The notes beneath the pieces are model-generated. The model saw nothing but the letters and a program-made list of their open reading frames with translations, did no database searches and was not told the DNA's origin. A stretch of DNA of 49,135 bases from Paludibacteraceae bacterium (GTDB lineage: Bacteria > Bacteroidota > Bacteroidia > Bacteroidales > Paludibacteraceae): positions 1 to 49,135 of the forward strand of contig CAJOIR010000012.1 of assembly GCA_905234685.1 (NCBI GenBank). The letters are read 5' to 3'. The position numbers and the translations under genes are program-made. Positions 7,797 through 17,044 of the stretch are shown in pieces (the first letter of the stretch is position 1; the number at the start of each line of letters is the position of its first letter).

Positions 7797-9197
7797 TTAT
7801 TGCTTTATCTCCCTTGCAAGACGCACTGGCAAGCCTATATATCTTATCGGATTAGGATCACCCAGTGTCACAACCTCTCCTTGAGGAGCCTCACTGTAAC
7901 TTGAACTGAACTCCAGCATAGCCGCACCGTTTTCTCCTTGAGAGGTACTAGTCCAATAATGGTTTTCTATTCCAGTCGTATATTTGTATATCTTTCCATC
8001 TCTCATACCAGCACTTGGAAGGAATACAGCACCGACTTCATTAACCCAACTCTCATCATCAATTTGATAAGTGACATAGTCCTTAAATGTCTCTGTACCT
8101 ACAGCCTCATATCCGTCAGGGAAAATAAGGAGTCCTGATATATTGTTCCAAGTGGCAAGAGTCATTACATTATGTTCAATGATTTCATTCCAATCCATAC
8201 TTGACAGTGTGAACCACTTGTAATCTTTATTCGGACTGTTTTCTATTTTGTCGGAGTTGAAAACACCCCAGTCATAATCAGTACCCTCTATGTCATCATC
8301 AGTCATAGGGCCATAAAAATCTTCCGTCTGTTTCCCATAAAGCCAGGGCTTGCTATGATTATGTCCGCTTGTGCCCCAACCAAAGAGGTCTATATAATCC
8401 CAATAACCAGAATCAATATTTTTGTTTTGATTGCCAAGAATGGTATATTGATGATCAGCAAAACGCCATTTATTGCCCAATGCCTGATACTGCAGATTAC
8501 CTGGTGCAAACATTACCTTTCTACCATTATCAATAGTAAATACAGGAGCAGGCCAACCAGCGCGGGTAATGGTGATGTAACTCTTATCATCATCAGATTC
8601 TGACATTGAGGGGAAAACCGACACTATAGCTTGAAGTTCGTCATAAGTGTTTTTTGGAGCGGCAGCAATGGTGAGTTTTATGGTCTTTGTTCCTTTTTCC
8701 AAACCGATATTTGAGGTCACCCATGAAGCATTAGACTTGACAATCCACTTCATGTCTGCAGCCGCAGTAATCTTAACTTCTACTTCCTTGCCTTCGGCAG
8801 GTGCAGAGATTTCAGCAGGGTCAACTTTGATGGGTGCATTGGGATTCTGCTGGGGTTTTTCGCTACCATTGCCTGCTTCACGTGTAATAATGACCTGAAC
8901 AAGATTGTTTTCATCTATATCACGGAAACGTATGATAGTACTCTGTTTGGCAGGATACGGATTAGCAAGGACTTTCACTGATACTTCGGCACTGCCGGAC
9001 CCTTCTTTCTGCTGAATCTCCACCCATGCACTGTCACACTCCGCTGTCCAGTGGTTGTCTGTAGTCACTGTAAGATTGAAAACCTCTCCGTCGGCAGAAA
9101 CATTCTTAGTGCCGGGCATAACCACAATAGTGGTTGAAAAATTGCATGCTGTCATCACTCCCATGACAAGCAGAGATAAAAATAGACTCTTTTTCAT
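7797..9197 (-). CDS. Two-BACON lipoprotein with C-terminal paralogous module
   Basis: This 466-residue protein has a signal peptide with lipobox MTAC (Cys18), so it is lipid-anchored and probably surface-exposed. Two BACON-type beta domains follow, about residues 24-110 and 118-215; each has the WxxxxDSAWVEI or WIVKSNASWVT motif and a terminal ITREA or ITRAG. From about residue 220 a module with VMFAPGNLQYQ, DLFGWGTSGHN, AVFLPSAGMRDGK and YWTSTSQ, ending GLPVRLAR, matches the C-terminus of the protein encoded at 33762-35975. BACON domains are thought to bind carbohydrate or mucin. The C-terminal module resembles the FISUMP-type paralogous domain; its role is unknown. There is no SusC/SusD pair nearby. 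Confidence 0.85.
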   Translation of the reverse strand: MKKSLFLSLLVMGVMTACNFSTTIVVMPGTKNVSADGEVFNLTVTTDNHWTAECDSAWVEIQQKEGSGSAEVSVKVLANPYPAKQSTIIRFRDIDENNLVQVIITREAGNGSEKPQQNPNAPIKVDPAEISAPAEGKEVEVKITAAADMKWIVKSNASWVTSNIGLEKGTKTIKLTIAAAPKNTYDELQAIVSVFPSMSESDDDKSYITITRAGWPAPVFTIDNGRKVMFAPGNLQYQALGNKWRFADHQYTILGNQNKNIDSGYWDYIDLFGWGTSGHNHSKPWLYGKQTEDFYGPMTDDDIEGTDYDWGVFNSDKIENSPNKDYKWFTLSSMDWNEIIEHNVMTLATWNNISGLLIFPDGYEAVGTETFKDYVTYQIDDESWVNEVGAVFLPSAGMRDGKIYKYTTGIENHYWTSTSQGENGAAMLEFSSSYSEAPQGEVVTLGDPNPIRYIGLPVRLAREIKQ

Positions 9198-9306
9198 ATA
9201 TTTTGCCTTTTATTGGTTAAATCCTTTATACTTTTGTCTTTTGACAATTATTCATCCCAGTAGGGAATTTTAATGGCTCTTCATCCTTCAGTAGATGGAG
9301 AGTATT

Positions 9307-9516
9307 CTACATATCAAACAATGTCGGCGAGTCTGTGTCGAAACGATGTAGAATGTCTTTCATCAGTGTTTCGCGTATGAACTTGCTGCGGTTGCTGATA
9401 TTGTATTTGCGGCAGTAGTTGTTCAAGGCTTTCTGCTCACTATCATTCAAAAGTACTACCAAGCGGTTTTGTCTCGGCAGTTTTTTTCTCAAATATGTTT
9501 TTTTAGTCCTTCTCAC
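9307..9516 (-). CDS. Small basic ribbon-helix-helix-like protein
   Basis: This 69-residue protein has a highly basic N-terminus (MRRTKKTYLRKKLPRQNR), a strand RLVVLLNDSEQKAL, then a helix-turn-helix-like stretch ending SKFIRETLMKDIL. This is the usual layout of MetJ/Arc DNA-binding proteins: a strand for the DNA groove, then two helices. Similar small proteins act as plasmid mobilisation accessory proteins or as transcription regulators. With no relaxase near, a regulator is the better guess. It lies 8 bases after the outer-membrane protein gene on the same strand, so it may be cotranscribed and regulate that gene. Confidence 0.65.
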   Translation of the reverse strand: MRRTKKTYLRKKLPRQNRLVVLLNDSEQKALNNYCRKYNISNRSKFIRETLMKDILHRFDTDSPTLFDM

Positions 9517-9524
9517 CTTAATTA

Positions 9525-10268
9525 TTAGAATTGCACAGCCACTTTAGCACCTATGCGACAGAGATTACGTACAACAAGTGAAACATATTCATTACCGTCA
9601 ACAATCTCTGCCACCTCTGTTTTCCCCTGCTGAAAGGCAAACCCCAGACCAGCAAACAGAGCATGCTTCTCAGTCATCTGCCAACGCCATCCAAAATCAA
9701 GAGCAGCCGTAAGGCCCCCGCGGTCAATCCCCTTGGGCGAGAAACCATAACCGATAGAACAACCTATGGCTGGCGCATGTGCTGTCTGCATCAACGGCGC
9801 AGAGAAACGCAACTCCACCGGTATGAAAGAAAGCACCCGGCTTGTGCCTGAGGCAGGTGATATGAAAAAGCCCGAATAACCTATTCCACCTCCTATAAAT
9901 ATATGCTTATTAAACAGGTTGCATGCACCGATAAACACCTCTGCACCTACGCTGCCACCTGCAGTTTCATGGGGCATAAAAGAAGCTCCTCCTGAAAGAT
10001 TAAGCGATATGCCTACCTTCTTTGCAGAAACAGGTTTTTCTTCTTCAATAACTTCTTCAATACTTATCTCGGCTTCACGAATACTTTCCACTTCACTCAT
10101 AGGATACTGGAAACGCTGCCCTTCCTGAGACTTTATGACAACCACCTCGTCGTTTTGAAAAACTATATTGCCTGTAAGACTACTGCCCGAACGAAGTGTC
10201 ACTACCACATCAGAAAAAGAGCAGAGCGGAAAGAGAAGCAACAGGAGTATGTAATACAGTTTTCTCAT
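9525..10268 (-). CDS. Outer-membrane beta-barrel-like protein with N-terminal small beta domain
   Basis: The preferred start (MRKLYYILLLLLFPLCSFS, 10268) gives 247 residues with a clean signal peptide; an ATG 7 codons upstream (10289) would disrupt it. After the signal, residues about 20-70 form a small strand-rich domain (VVVTLRSGSSLTGNIVFQNDEVVVIKSQEG) like those that precede barrels in Bacteroidetes. A charged linker (EEVIEEEKPVSAKK) is followed by alternating amphipathic strands (GISLNLSGGASFMP, FIGGGIGYSGFFI, LRFSAPLM, GCSIGYGFSP, ALDFGWRWQM) that end VAVQF, a typical outer-membrane end with terminal Phe. The specific function is unknown. Confidence 0.75.
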   Translation of the reverse strand: MRKLYYILLLLLFPLCSFSDVVVTLRSGSSLTGNIVFQNDEVVVIKSQEGQRFQYPMSEVESIREAEISIEEVIEEEKPVSAKKVGISLNLSGGASFMPHETAGGSVGAEVFIGACNLFNKHIFIGGGIGYSGFFISPASGTSRVLSFIPVELRFSAPLMQTAHAPAIGCSIGYGFSPKGIDRGGLTAALDFGWRWQMTEKHALFAGLGFAFQQGKTEVAEIVDGNEYVSLVVRNLCRIGAKVAVQF

Positions 10269-10299
10269 AAACGCTGCAAAGATATGCATTTACATTTAT

Positions 10300-12084
10300 T
10301 TATACAAGAACAAATTCAAGTTGACGTTTTTCAAGTGAGGCAGAAATCAGTTTGACCTGTATTCTATCTCCCAACCGAAGTCTCACACCGGATTGTGCTC
10401 CTTCAAGAGAGAAAGTCTCTTGATTGCAGTAAAACCAGTCGCCGTATTTGTCGCTGATGCTACGCATTGACACTAAACCTTCGCTCTTATTTTCTTCGAG
10501 TTCAACATAAACACCCCAGTCTGTCACACCACTGACAATAGCATCAAAAACCTGGCCGACACTATTCTGCATGAACTCCACCTGCTTGTACCTAACAGAG
10601 ACTCTCTCAACTTGAACGGCCAACTGTTCCTGCTCCGAACAATGCTTACAACGCTCCTCATATTCCTCTTTACCTACAGATGCAACACCTTTCATATATT
10701 GCTGCAATAGTCGGTGAACCATAATGTCAGGATAACGGCGTATAGGCGAAGTAAAATGTGTATAATAGCGGAAAGCAAGACCATAGTGACCTATATTATC
10801 GGTAGAATATACAGCCTTTGCCATACTGCGTACAGCAAGCAACTCTATCAAATCCTGCTCAGGCTTACCAATAATATCTTGCATGAGACGGTTTAGGGAG
10901 TGAGCAGTATCAGTATGTGGTGACACATCAAGTTTATAACCAAAGTTACGGACAAACTTGGAAAACTCTTCCATCTTTTCCGGGTCTGGTTTATCGTGAA
11001 CTCGATACACAAAAGTCTTCGGAGTTTGCCGCTTACCTAATGGTGCACCTATATACTCTGCAATAGTACGATTAGCAAGAAGCATAAACTCTTCTATCAA
11101 TTGGTTAGCCTCCTCCTGTCTGCGGAAAAACACAGACAACGGCTTACCATTCTCATCGACTTTAAAACCTATTTCCTCACGATTGAAGGCAACTGCTCCA
11201 TTCTGAAAACGTCGTTTACGCAGTTGTTGTGCCAATGAGTTCAGAGTCTGTAATTCCTCTGCATAGTCACCTCGTCCTGACACAATGCGTTCCTGAGCTT
11301 CCTCATAGCAGAAACGACGGTTACTGCGTATGACTGTCTTCTTGATGTTGTACTTGATGATATTGGCATCATCGTCAAGAACAAAGATGACGGAAAAACA
11401 AAGTTTGTCCTCATCAGGACGAAGAGAACATATGCCATTACTGAGATGCTCCGGCAACATAGGTACTACGCGGTCAACCAGGTAAACAGAAGTTGCACGT
11501 GCATAAGCTTCTTTATCAAGCAGTGTGTCAGGGCGCACATAGTGCGTAACATCGGCTATATGAACACCCACCTCATAAGTATTTGGTGAGTTTGATATAG
11601 TGTCAAATGATATTGCGTCATCAAAATCCTTGGCATCGACGGGGTCAATAGTGAAAGTAAGCACATCGCGCATATCTTTTCTGCGGAGCAGTTCTTGCTC
11701 TGTGATATCGCCTTGTATGGCATTAGCCTCTTCAACAGCATCTTCCGGATACTGATATGGCAACCCGAATTGGGCAAGGATGGAGTGCATCTCTGTGTCG
11801 TTGTCACCTGCTTGACCAAGGATACTTACTATCTCGCCCTCAGGATAATGCTTATAACGCTTCCAATCAGTGAGACGCACCAATACTTTCTGCCCGTTCT
11901 GTGCACCAAAGAGCAAATGGTCGGGGACATGAATGTCTGTACGGAGTTGTCTATGGTCAGTCACCACATATCCTCCGCGCCATGTAAGCTCAAGCACACC
12001 CACGTATTCACGCTTTTCAGGCATACGGCTATTGCCGGCTGAACTTGTGCGATCTTGCCTGATGATTTTTCTTTTTTTTGCCAT
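10300..12084 (-). CDS. rnr: RNase R/RNase II-family exoribonuclease, N-terminally short
   Basis: The 3'-to-5' exoribonuclease degrades structured RNA in the cytosol. From the preferred start (MAKKRKIIRQDRTS, 12084) it has 594 residues. Residues about 25-95 form one OB/cold-shock domain (YVGVLELTWRGGYVVTD...DIHVP). The RNB catalytic domain begins near 147 with DPVDAKDFDDAISF (catalytic aspartates about 150-157). An S1 domain (FDAIVSGVTDWGVYVELEE) sits near the C-terminus. The usual N-terminal helix-turn-helix and first cold-shock domain of RNase R are missing, so it is over 100 residues shorter than normal Bacteroidales RNase R. It overlaps the 3' end of the helicase gene by 56 bases; an ATG at 12120 would extend the overlap. 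Confidence 0.9.
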   Translation of the reverse strand: MAKKRKIIRQDRTSSAGNSRMPEKREYVGVLELTWRGGYVVTDHRQLRTDIHVPDHLLFGAQNGQKVLVRLTDWKRYKHYPEGEIVSILGQAGDNDTEMHSILAQFGLPYQYPEDAVEEANAIQGDITEQELLRRKDMRDVLTFTIDPVDAKDFDDAISFDTISNSPNTYEVGVHIADVTHYVRPDTLLDKEAYARATSVYLVDRVVPMLPEHLSNGICSLRPDEDKLCFSVIFVLDDDANIIKYNIKKTVIRSNRRFCYEEAQERIVSGRGDYAEELQTLNSLAQQLRKRRFQNGAVAFNREEIGFKVDENGKPLSVFFRRQEEANQLIEEFMLLANRTIAEYIGAPLGKRQTPKTFVYRVHDKPDPEKMEEFSKFVRNFGYKLDVSPHTDTAHSLNRLMQDIIGKPEQDLIELLAVRSMAKAVYSTDNIGHYGLAFRYYTHFTSPIRRYPDIMVHRLLQQYMKGVASVGKEEYEERCKHCSEQEQLAVQVERVSVRYKQVEFMQNSVGQVFDAIVSGVTDWGVYVELEENKSEGLVSMRSISDKYGDWFYCNQETFSLEGAQSGVRLRLGDRIQVKLISASLEKRQLEFVLV

Positions 12085-13273
12085 TATGTCTGTATCTGCG
12101 CTTCGTCTTCTGTTTTTCACTGGGGTTGAATTGAGGTGTTTCTCCTAATTCCACAGGCACCAGAATACGTTCAATATGTTTATTAAGGAACTTCTCGATA
12201 CGTGAGAAGAATAACTGATCTTTTTCGTTTACCAATGTCACCGCTTCACCACTGTTTTCTGCACGTGCTGTGCGCCCTATACGGTGAACATAGTCTTCTA
12301 CATCGCGTGGGACATCATAGTTTATGACAAGCGGTATGTCGTCAACATCTATTCCCCGGGCAACTATATCAGTAGCTACAAGAACATCAACCTTACCATT
12401 CCGAAAGTCAAGCATCACCTGCTCGCGCTCTGGCTGAGATAAGTCGCTATGCATCTGACGCGCTTCATAACCATTTTTCCGAAGGGCGGTATATATGTCA
12501 CGCACGTTGAGTTTCTTTCCTACAAAGAGAAGAACCTTCTTAAGGTGTCTGCCTTCAAGCAAGTGTTTCACCATTGGTAATTTCTGATTGTCGTAACATA
12601 TCACTGCCTGCTGACTGATAGTCTCAGGCGGACGAGAGACGGCTATGTTTATCTCAACAAGGTTAGTCATGAAGCCTTTAGCAAGTTTTCTTAACTCAAT
12701 AGGCATGGTTGCGGAAAACATGATGGTCTGCCGCTGTTTTGGCAGTTGAGACACTATCTTCAGTATGTCATCGAAGAAACCCATGTCAAGCATGCGGTCA
12801 GCTTCGTCAAGGATGAAATATTTAACAGCGGAGAAGTCAACCTTATACACATTCATATGTGAGAGCAATCGCCCGGGAGTAGCAATAACAACATCGGCTC
12901 CACGAGTGAGACCATGTTTCTGCACATCCCAGACATTGCCGTCACTGCCTCCATATACGGCAACAGAAGAGAAAGGAGAATAGAAACTGAATCCCTCCAT
13001 CTGCTGGTCAATCTGCTGTGCGAGTTCACGTGTAGGCGCCATAATAACGGCGTTGATTCGATTAGGGTCATGATTGTCAGTAGAGAGATTATTGAGCAAA
13101 GGAAGGATATATGCTGCTGTCTTGCCGGTGCCTGTCTGAGCACAGGCTATGACATCTCTACCCTGCAAAATTACAGGTATAGCTGCTTCCTGCACAGGGG
13201 TACACTCATCAAAATGCATATCCCACAATGCATCAAGGATATTGTCAGTCAGCGGAAGTTCATCGAAATACAT
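12029..13273 (-). CDS. DEAD-box ATP-dependent RNA helicase
   Basis: This 414-residue helicase unwinds RNA in the cytosol. Motifs are in order: Q motif CTPVQEAAIP (24-33), motif I AQTGTGKTAA (45-54), PTRELAQQ (80-87), DEAD (156-159), SAT (187-189), and HRIGRTAR near the C-terminal core. The tail after about residue 370 is Lys/Arg-rich (KQKTKRRYRHNGKKKKNHQ), as in RhlE/CsdA-type enzymes that use a basic tail to hold RNA. The 3' end overlaps the RNase R gene, so the two are probably translated together, a helicase-exonuclease pair. RhlE-like is the closest label; I do not assign a symbol. Confidence 0.93.
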   Translation of the reverse strand: MYFDELPLTDNILDALWDMHFDECTPVQEAAIPVILQGRDVIACAQTGTGKTAAYILPLLNNLSTDNHDPNRINAVIMAPTRELAQQIDQQMEGFSFYSPFSSVAVYGGSDGNVWDVQKHGLTRGADVVIATPGRLLSHMNVYKVDFSAVKYFILDEADRMLDMGFFDDILKIVSQLPKQRQTIMFSATMPIELRKLAKGFMTNLVEINIAVSRPPETISQQAVICYDNQKLPMVKHLLEGRHLKKVLLFVGKKLNVRDIYTALRKNGYEARQMHSDLSQPEREQVMLDFRNGKVDVLVATDIVARGIDVDDIPLVINYDVPRDVEDYVHRIGRTARAENSGEAVTLVNEKDQLFFSRIEKFLNKHIERILVPVELGETPQFNPSEKQKTKRRYRHNGKKKKNHQARSHKFSRQ

Positions 13274-13331
13274 CAGATATATTTATGAAAACTCTTTGTA
13301 TTGTTATTACTGCCTCTATCAAAATCTGTTT

Positions 13332-14858
13332 CTATTCCCAACCATCGAAGACGTGAGAGTCGTAGATATTGTCTTCATCGGAGTCGTGAAGCGGAGACCA
13401 AAGTTGTGCGAAAAAAGGGTTGCGACGTGCTTCTGCATCCCAATGCCATGGACGCTGTTTATCTTGAGGCTCATCAGCATAAGGATAAGGGAAACATTCA
13501 GGACACCAATGCCCGCCAAGAAGAATGAGTCGCGGACTCGCCATAAAACGATGCCCTTCGGCACACTGCCATTCTAGTTGAGTATCCCAATCTCCCTTCT
13601 TCATCTTCTTAGAGAGACACTTGCCTCCGCGAAACTCAGCAGCATGCTGCATGTCCTCTATAGTGAACTCAGAAAAAGGTTTGGTTTCGTCATAACCATG
13701 GTCAAGCAAAACAGGAGTTTCAGAATTATGGCTTATATCCATATGATTCCAGTCGGGTATAGCACGATATTTCTCTATTGAACCATAGTAGGCAGATATG
13801 CGAAGATGGTTATTCTCCTTTATCCATGTCTGTGTTCCATGCACAGGTTTGTTTGCCATAGCACGCATAGCAAGTTTGACTATATGTGGCACCAGTTTTG
13901 CCGCCTTGGTAGCCTTAGCAATCTTTATACCAGCCGGCAACGATGTGCTATTCGCCATTTGCCTAAAGTATTCTTTAATTGGTATGTTGGCACGGAAATG
14001 GAGATAGTTTTCAAGCACGTCACCATCAAGATACCACATGCCGTGGAAATTGCGTGTGGTAAACCAGTTTGCATTGAATATCTTCTCAGGTCGTGGACAA
14101 CCTATTGCATCAAGCAAAAGGCATTCAAACTCGTAGTTGCTAATTCGGTATTTCGCTCCAGAGCCTATATTGTAATATCTGTTCCAAAACTCTTCAGGCA
14201 CTTCAGGACGACAAACCCGCTCAAGAAGGCGACCGGAGTCCTCCACAGTGGCCCATTCAAGCACACCACGTACAGGCACATGAAACATGATAGGATCGTA
14301 GTTTCTAAGTATTGCAGGATAAAGTATTCCTGATTGGCGCAGACTGACCCACTTCTTTATTCCCCCGTCAGTAAGCATACGTTCGGCAAGAGCTTTGGTA
14401 AGACCGTAATGGTCATAGGCAGAGACGCATATAGGGTCACCTGCTCTACCCCAATGCAGAGGTTCACGACGGTCGCCCATCTGAGCTACGCTACCAATAT
14501 AAACCACCTTCGGCTGATTATCACCCTGAGCAAGCACCGCCTTGAGTATGTTTTCTGCCGCTCCGAGATTAGTTCTGCGTGTAGCACGAGGACGATAGTC
14601 TGCCTGCGGACTTACCATACCGCCCACATGAAGCACAATGTCGGCTTCGGTGACGCCAAGAAGCACATCTTCATATTTACCCAAGTCACCCCAGATTATC
14701 TGCACATCCTGCTCCATTCCTGCAAGTTTGCGCTTATTCTTCTCACTTGGACGTGCAAGAATACGAATGTTGTAGTTCTGCTTATGGGCAAGCAGTTCCT
14801 GCAGTCCAGCCCAACCCATTGTGCCTGTAGCACCTGTAAGAAATACTGTTGTCTTCAT
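13332..14858 (-). CDS. NAD-dependent epimerase/dehydratase fused to a C-terminal zinc-ribbon-like domain
   Basis: This is a 508-residue protein. The first 300 residues are an extended SDR: FLTGATGTMGWAG (6-18) binds the dinucleotide, DIVLHVGGMVSP follows, and YDHYGLTKALAER supplies the catalytic Tyr-x-x-x-Lys. The C-terminal about 180 residues are unlike usual epimerases. Residues 430-455 contain Cys432, His436, Cys452 and Cys455 in the arrangement WQCAEGHRFM...GGHWCPEC, which looks like a zinc ribbon, followed by a Trp/Asp-rich tail. It starts 8 bases after the antiporter gene, so the two are probably cotranscribed. The sugar-nucleotide or other substrate cannot be named. Confidence 0.85.
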   Translation of the reverse strand: MKTTVFLTGATGTMGWAGLQELLAHKQNYNIRILARPSEKNKRKLAGMEQDVQIIWGDLGKYEDVLLGVTEADIVLHVGGMVSPQADYRPRATRRTNLGAAENILKAVLAQGDNQPKVVYIGSVAQMGDRREPLHWGRAGDPICVSAYDHYGLTKALAERMLTDGGIKKWVSLRQSGILYPAILRNYDPIMFHVPVRGVLEWATVEDSGRLLERVCRPEVPEEFWNRYYNIGSGAKYRISNYEFECLLLDAIGCPRPEKIFNANWFTTRNFHGMWYLDGDVLENYLHFRANIPIKEYFRQMANSTSLPAGIKIAKATKAAKLVPHIVKLAMRAMANKPVHGTQTWIKENNHLRISAYYGSIEKYRAIPDWNHMDISHNSETPVLLDHGYDETKPFSEFTIEDMQHAAEFRGGKCLSKKMKKGDWDTQLEWQCAEGHRFMASPRLILLGGHWCPECFPYPYADEPQDKQRPWHWDAEARRNPFFAQLWSPLHDSDEDNIYDSHVFDGWE

Positions 14859-14866
14859 ATCTATGT

Positions 14867-16477
14867 CTAATGTTTTGCCTTCTTATTCTTTTGTTTCTTT
14901 ATTCTTCTGTTCTCCCTCAGCATGGTAATAAACTCCCGCGTGAAGTCGAGAGTGTCGTCAATAAATGCAGGATTCCATGTGTTCTGCCGATCGGCTATTT
15001 GACGGTAGGTATCCTGCAATGTCTGTTCGTTGTCAGTGATAACAAGCAGAGCATCGTCTTCTTGCAACACAGACTTGCCGGTAGGCACAAAGAACTGCTG
15101 TCCGCGCTTAACCATAATGACGAGTGTGTTCTGTGGAAAGCCCATATCCATAAGGCGGGTTCCATGTTGCAGCATGTCTTCCGACACATGTATCTCTGTT
15201 GCCACAGATTTGATTTCCTCAGGCAAGTCAATATCGAAATTCTCCACCTTACCCAACTTAGGCTCAGGCGGCTCAGCCACTCCAAGCCACTTAGCCATTT
15301 TACTAAGCGACATACCCTGTACAAGAAGAGATACAAGTGTACAAAGAAAGACCACATTGAAGATAAGTCTGGCATTAGGCACTGCCTCCGCCAGACAGAG
15401 AATAGAAAAAAGTATAGGTGATGCACCCTTAAGTCCGACCCAACTGACGAAAGCGCGTGCCTTAAACGGTAATGTGCGATAAGGAGCCAAAGAGAGTAAT
15501 ACAGCAGTAGGTCGGGAGACGAATATCATAATCATACTTACAATTGAGCCAAGGATAAGCACCTTCGGTTCAAAGAGTTCGTGAGGGCATACCAAGAGAC
15601 CGAGTGTAAGAAACATAGTCAACTGACAAAGCCATGTGACACCATCGAAGAAGTTAACCGTACTGCGTTTATGTGCGAACTTAGAGTTACCGAACACAAG
15701 ACCTCCAATATAGACCGCGAGGAATGCATTGCCCTGTGTAAAACTCGTAACTGCAAATATAAAGATGCATGAAGTGAGTACAAGGATAGGATATAGACTC
15801 TCGTTCTGAATATTTACCTTGTTCATAATCCAGACAAGGAGTTTTCCTGCAAAGAAACCAAGCAGAGCACCAAGGAAAAGTTGTACGACAACAGCGAGTA
15901 TGAGCAACCAGACATTAGGTTGTCCTCCCGCTTGCACAACAGATATCATGACCGAAGTGAGAATAGCTGCCATAGGGTCGTTGCTGCCACTCTCTAATTC
16001 GAGCATAGGACGAAGGTTGTATTTGAGCCGCAAGCCTTTGGAGCGAAGAATAGAGAACACCGAAGCGGAGTCGGTAGAAGACATAGTAGCCGCCATAAGC
16101 ACAGCAGTAGGGAATGCAAGGCGCAGTCCTTCGTGAGTCCAGTGCATAAGCAGCCAGATGAGTACACCGGTAATGACAGCGGTAAGTAAGACTGCAACGG
16201 TAGAAAGCGCAATGCCTTCTTTAGCCACAGGCTTAATCTCGCGGAATTTAGTATCCATGCCGCCGGAGAAGAGTATCACGCTAAGTCCGACAGTGCCTAT
16301 AGCTTCTGCAAGAGCGATATTATTGAAGGTGATACCAAGTCCATCGCTACCGAAGAGCATACCGACAAGCAGGAAGAGCACCAACGAAGGCACACCGAAA
16401 CGACTGCTCAGTTTGTCAGTAAGAATGCTTGCAAAGAAAAGAAGCGAGACTATCAGGAGAAAGAACTCTACGTGCAC
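14867..16477 (-). CDS. Potassium/proton antiporter, NhaP2/CvrA family
   Basis: This 536-residue inner-membrane protein has about 12-13 hydrophobic helices of the CPA1 Na+/H+ exchanger fold through residue 390. It includes RFGVPSLVLFLLVGMLFGSDGLG near the N-terminus and ATMSSTDSASVFSILRSKG, the region around the transport site. A cytosolic regulatory tail (about 425-515) resembles TrkA-C/RCK_C: IHVSEDMLQHGTRLMDMGFP, FFVPTGKSVLQEDDALLVI. This domain order is that of NhaP2 (CvrA), which exports K+ or Na+ in exchange for H+. The C-terminus is very basic (RENRRIKKQKNKKAK). It lies between the thioredoxin and SDR genes on the same strand. Confidence 0.9.
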   Translation of the reverse strand: MHVEFFLLIVSLLFFASILTDKLSSRFGVPSLVLFLLVGMLFGSDGLGITFNNIALAEAIGTVGLSVILFSGGMDTKFREIKPVAKEGIALSTVAVLLTAVITGVLIWLLMHWTHEGLRLAFPTAVLMAATMSSTDSASVFSILRSKGLRLKYNLRPMLELESGSNDPMAAILTSVMISVVQAGGQPNVWLLILAVVVQLFLGALLGFFAGKLLVWIMNKVNIQNESLYPILVLTSCIFIFAVTSFTQGNAFLAVYIGGLVFGNSKFAHKRSTVNFFDGVTWLCQLTMFLTLGLLVCPHELFEPKVLILGSIVSMIMIFVSRPTAVLLSLAPYRTLPFKARAFVSWVGLKGASPILFSILCLAEAVPNARLIFNVVFLCTLVSLLVQGMSLSKMAKWLGVAEPPEPKLGKVENFDIDLPEEIKSVATEIHVSEDMLQHGTRLMDMGFPQNTLVIMVKRGQQFFVPTGKSVLQEDDALLVITDNEQTLQDTYRQIADRQNTWNPAFIDDTLDFTREFITMLRENRRIKKQKNKKAKH

Positions 16478-16524
16478 AGAGGAAAGACAGTTGACGGGTT
16501 GTAGTTTATAGTTAAAAGCTGATA

Positions 16525-16962
16525 TTATTGATTATTGTTCAACAAGATTTCGTTGATAGCCTGTATGAGTACTGTCTTGGGCAGGAGTCCGCGCGCCATC
16601 TGCGGTCTTCCTTTGACAGGGCAGAAGAGAAGTGTGGGGATACTAGAGATACCGAAGACGGCAGCAAGTTCACGCTCACGTTCGGTATCAACCTTGTAAA
16701 CGAGAATCTCACCGCAATACTCCTCAGAGAGTTCTGCGAGTATGGGTGCAAGTTGTTTACAAGGTCTACACCAGGTAGTATAGAAGTCAATTATGCAAGG
16801 CAATTCGCCGGCATAACGCCACTCACGGTGCTTAGTATAGTCAAAGACTCGCGCCTTGAACTCTTCTGTAGTGAGATATGTGACATCGTCCGCTCTCAAA
16901 CAAGGGGTAAACAAGGCAGAGAGAAAGAGGAAAAGTGTAATATAGAATATCTTGCGTTTCAT
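16525..16962 (-). CDS. Periplasmic thioredoxin-family protein
   Basis: The start MKRKIFYITLFLFLSALF (16962) gives 145 residues with a signal peptide ending near CLRADD; an ATG 12 codons upstream would hide it. The mature protein is a thioredoxin fold with the redox motif WCRPC (in CIIDFYTTWCRPCKQLAPIL), the cis-Pro region GISSIPTLLFCP and the final helix AINEIL. An exported thioredoxin of this type would reduce or shuffle disulfides in the periplasm. Its partner is not evident. A Bacteroidetes promoter (17045-17075, minus) precedes it, with phased 11-bp repeats further upstream. The antiporter gene follows after 47 bases. Confidence 0.88.
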   Translation of the reverse strand: MKRKIFYITLFLFLSALFTPCLRADDVTYLTTEEFKARVFDYTKHREWRYAGELPCIIDFYTTWCRPCKQLAPILAELSEEYCGEILVYKVDTERERELAAVFGISSIPTLLFCPVKGRPQMARGLLPKTVLIQAINEILLNNNQ

Positions 16963-17044
16963 ATAGTTATGCAATAACCCAATCATAAACCATGCCAAAG
17001 CACAGGTAAAAAACAGGAATATGCACGATTACTGAAATTCCGAG

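Noticed and set aside
9307..9516. Plasmid mobilisation protein MobC
   Set aside because: The size and basic N-terminus are compatible, but no relaxase or transfer-origin context exists around it; a ribbon-helix-helix regulator is safer.
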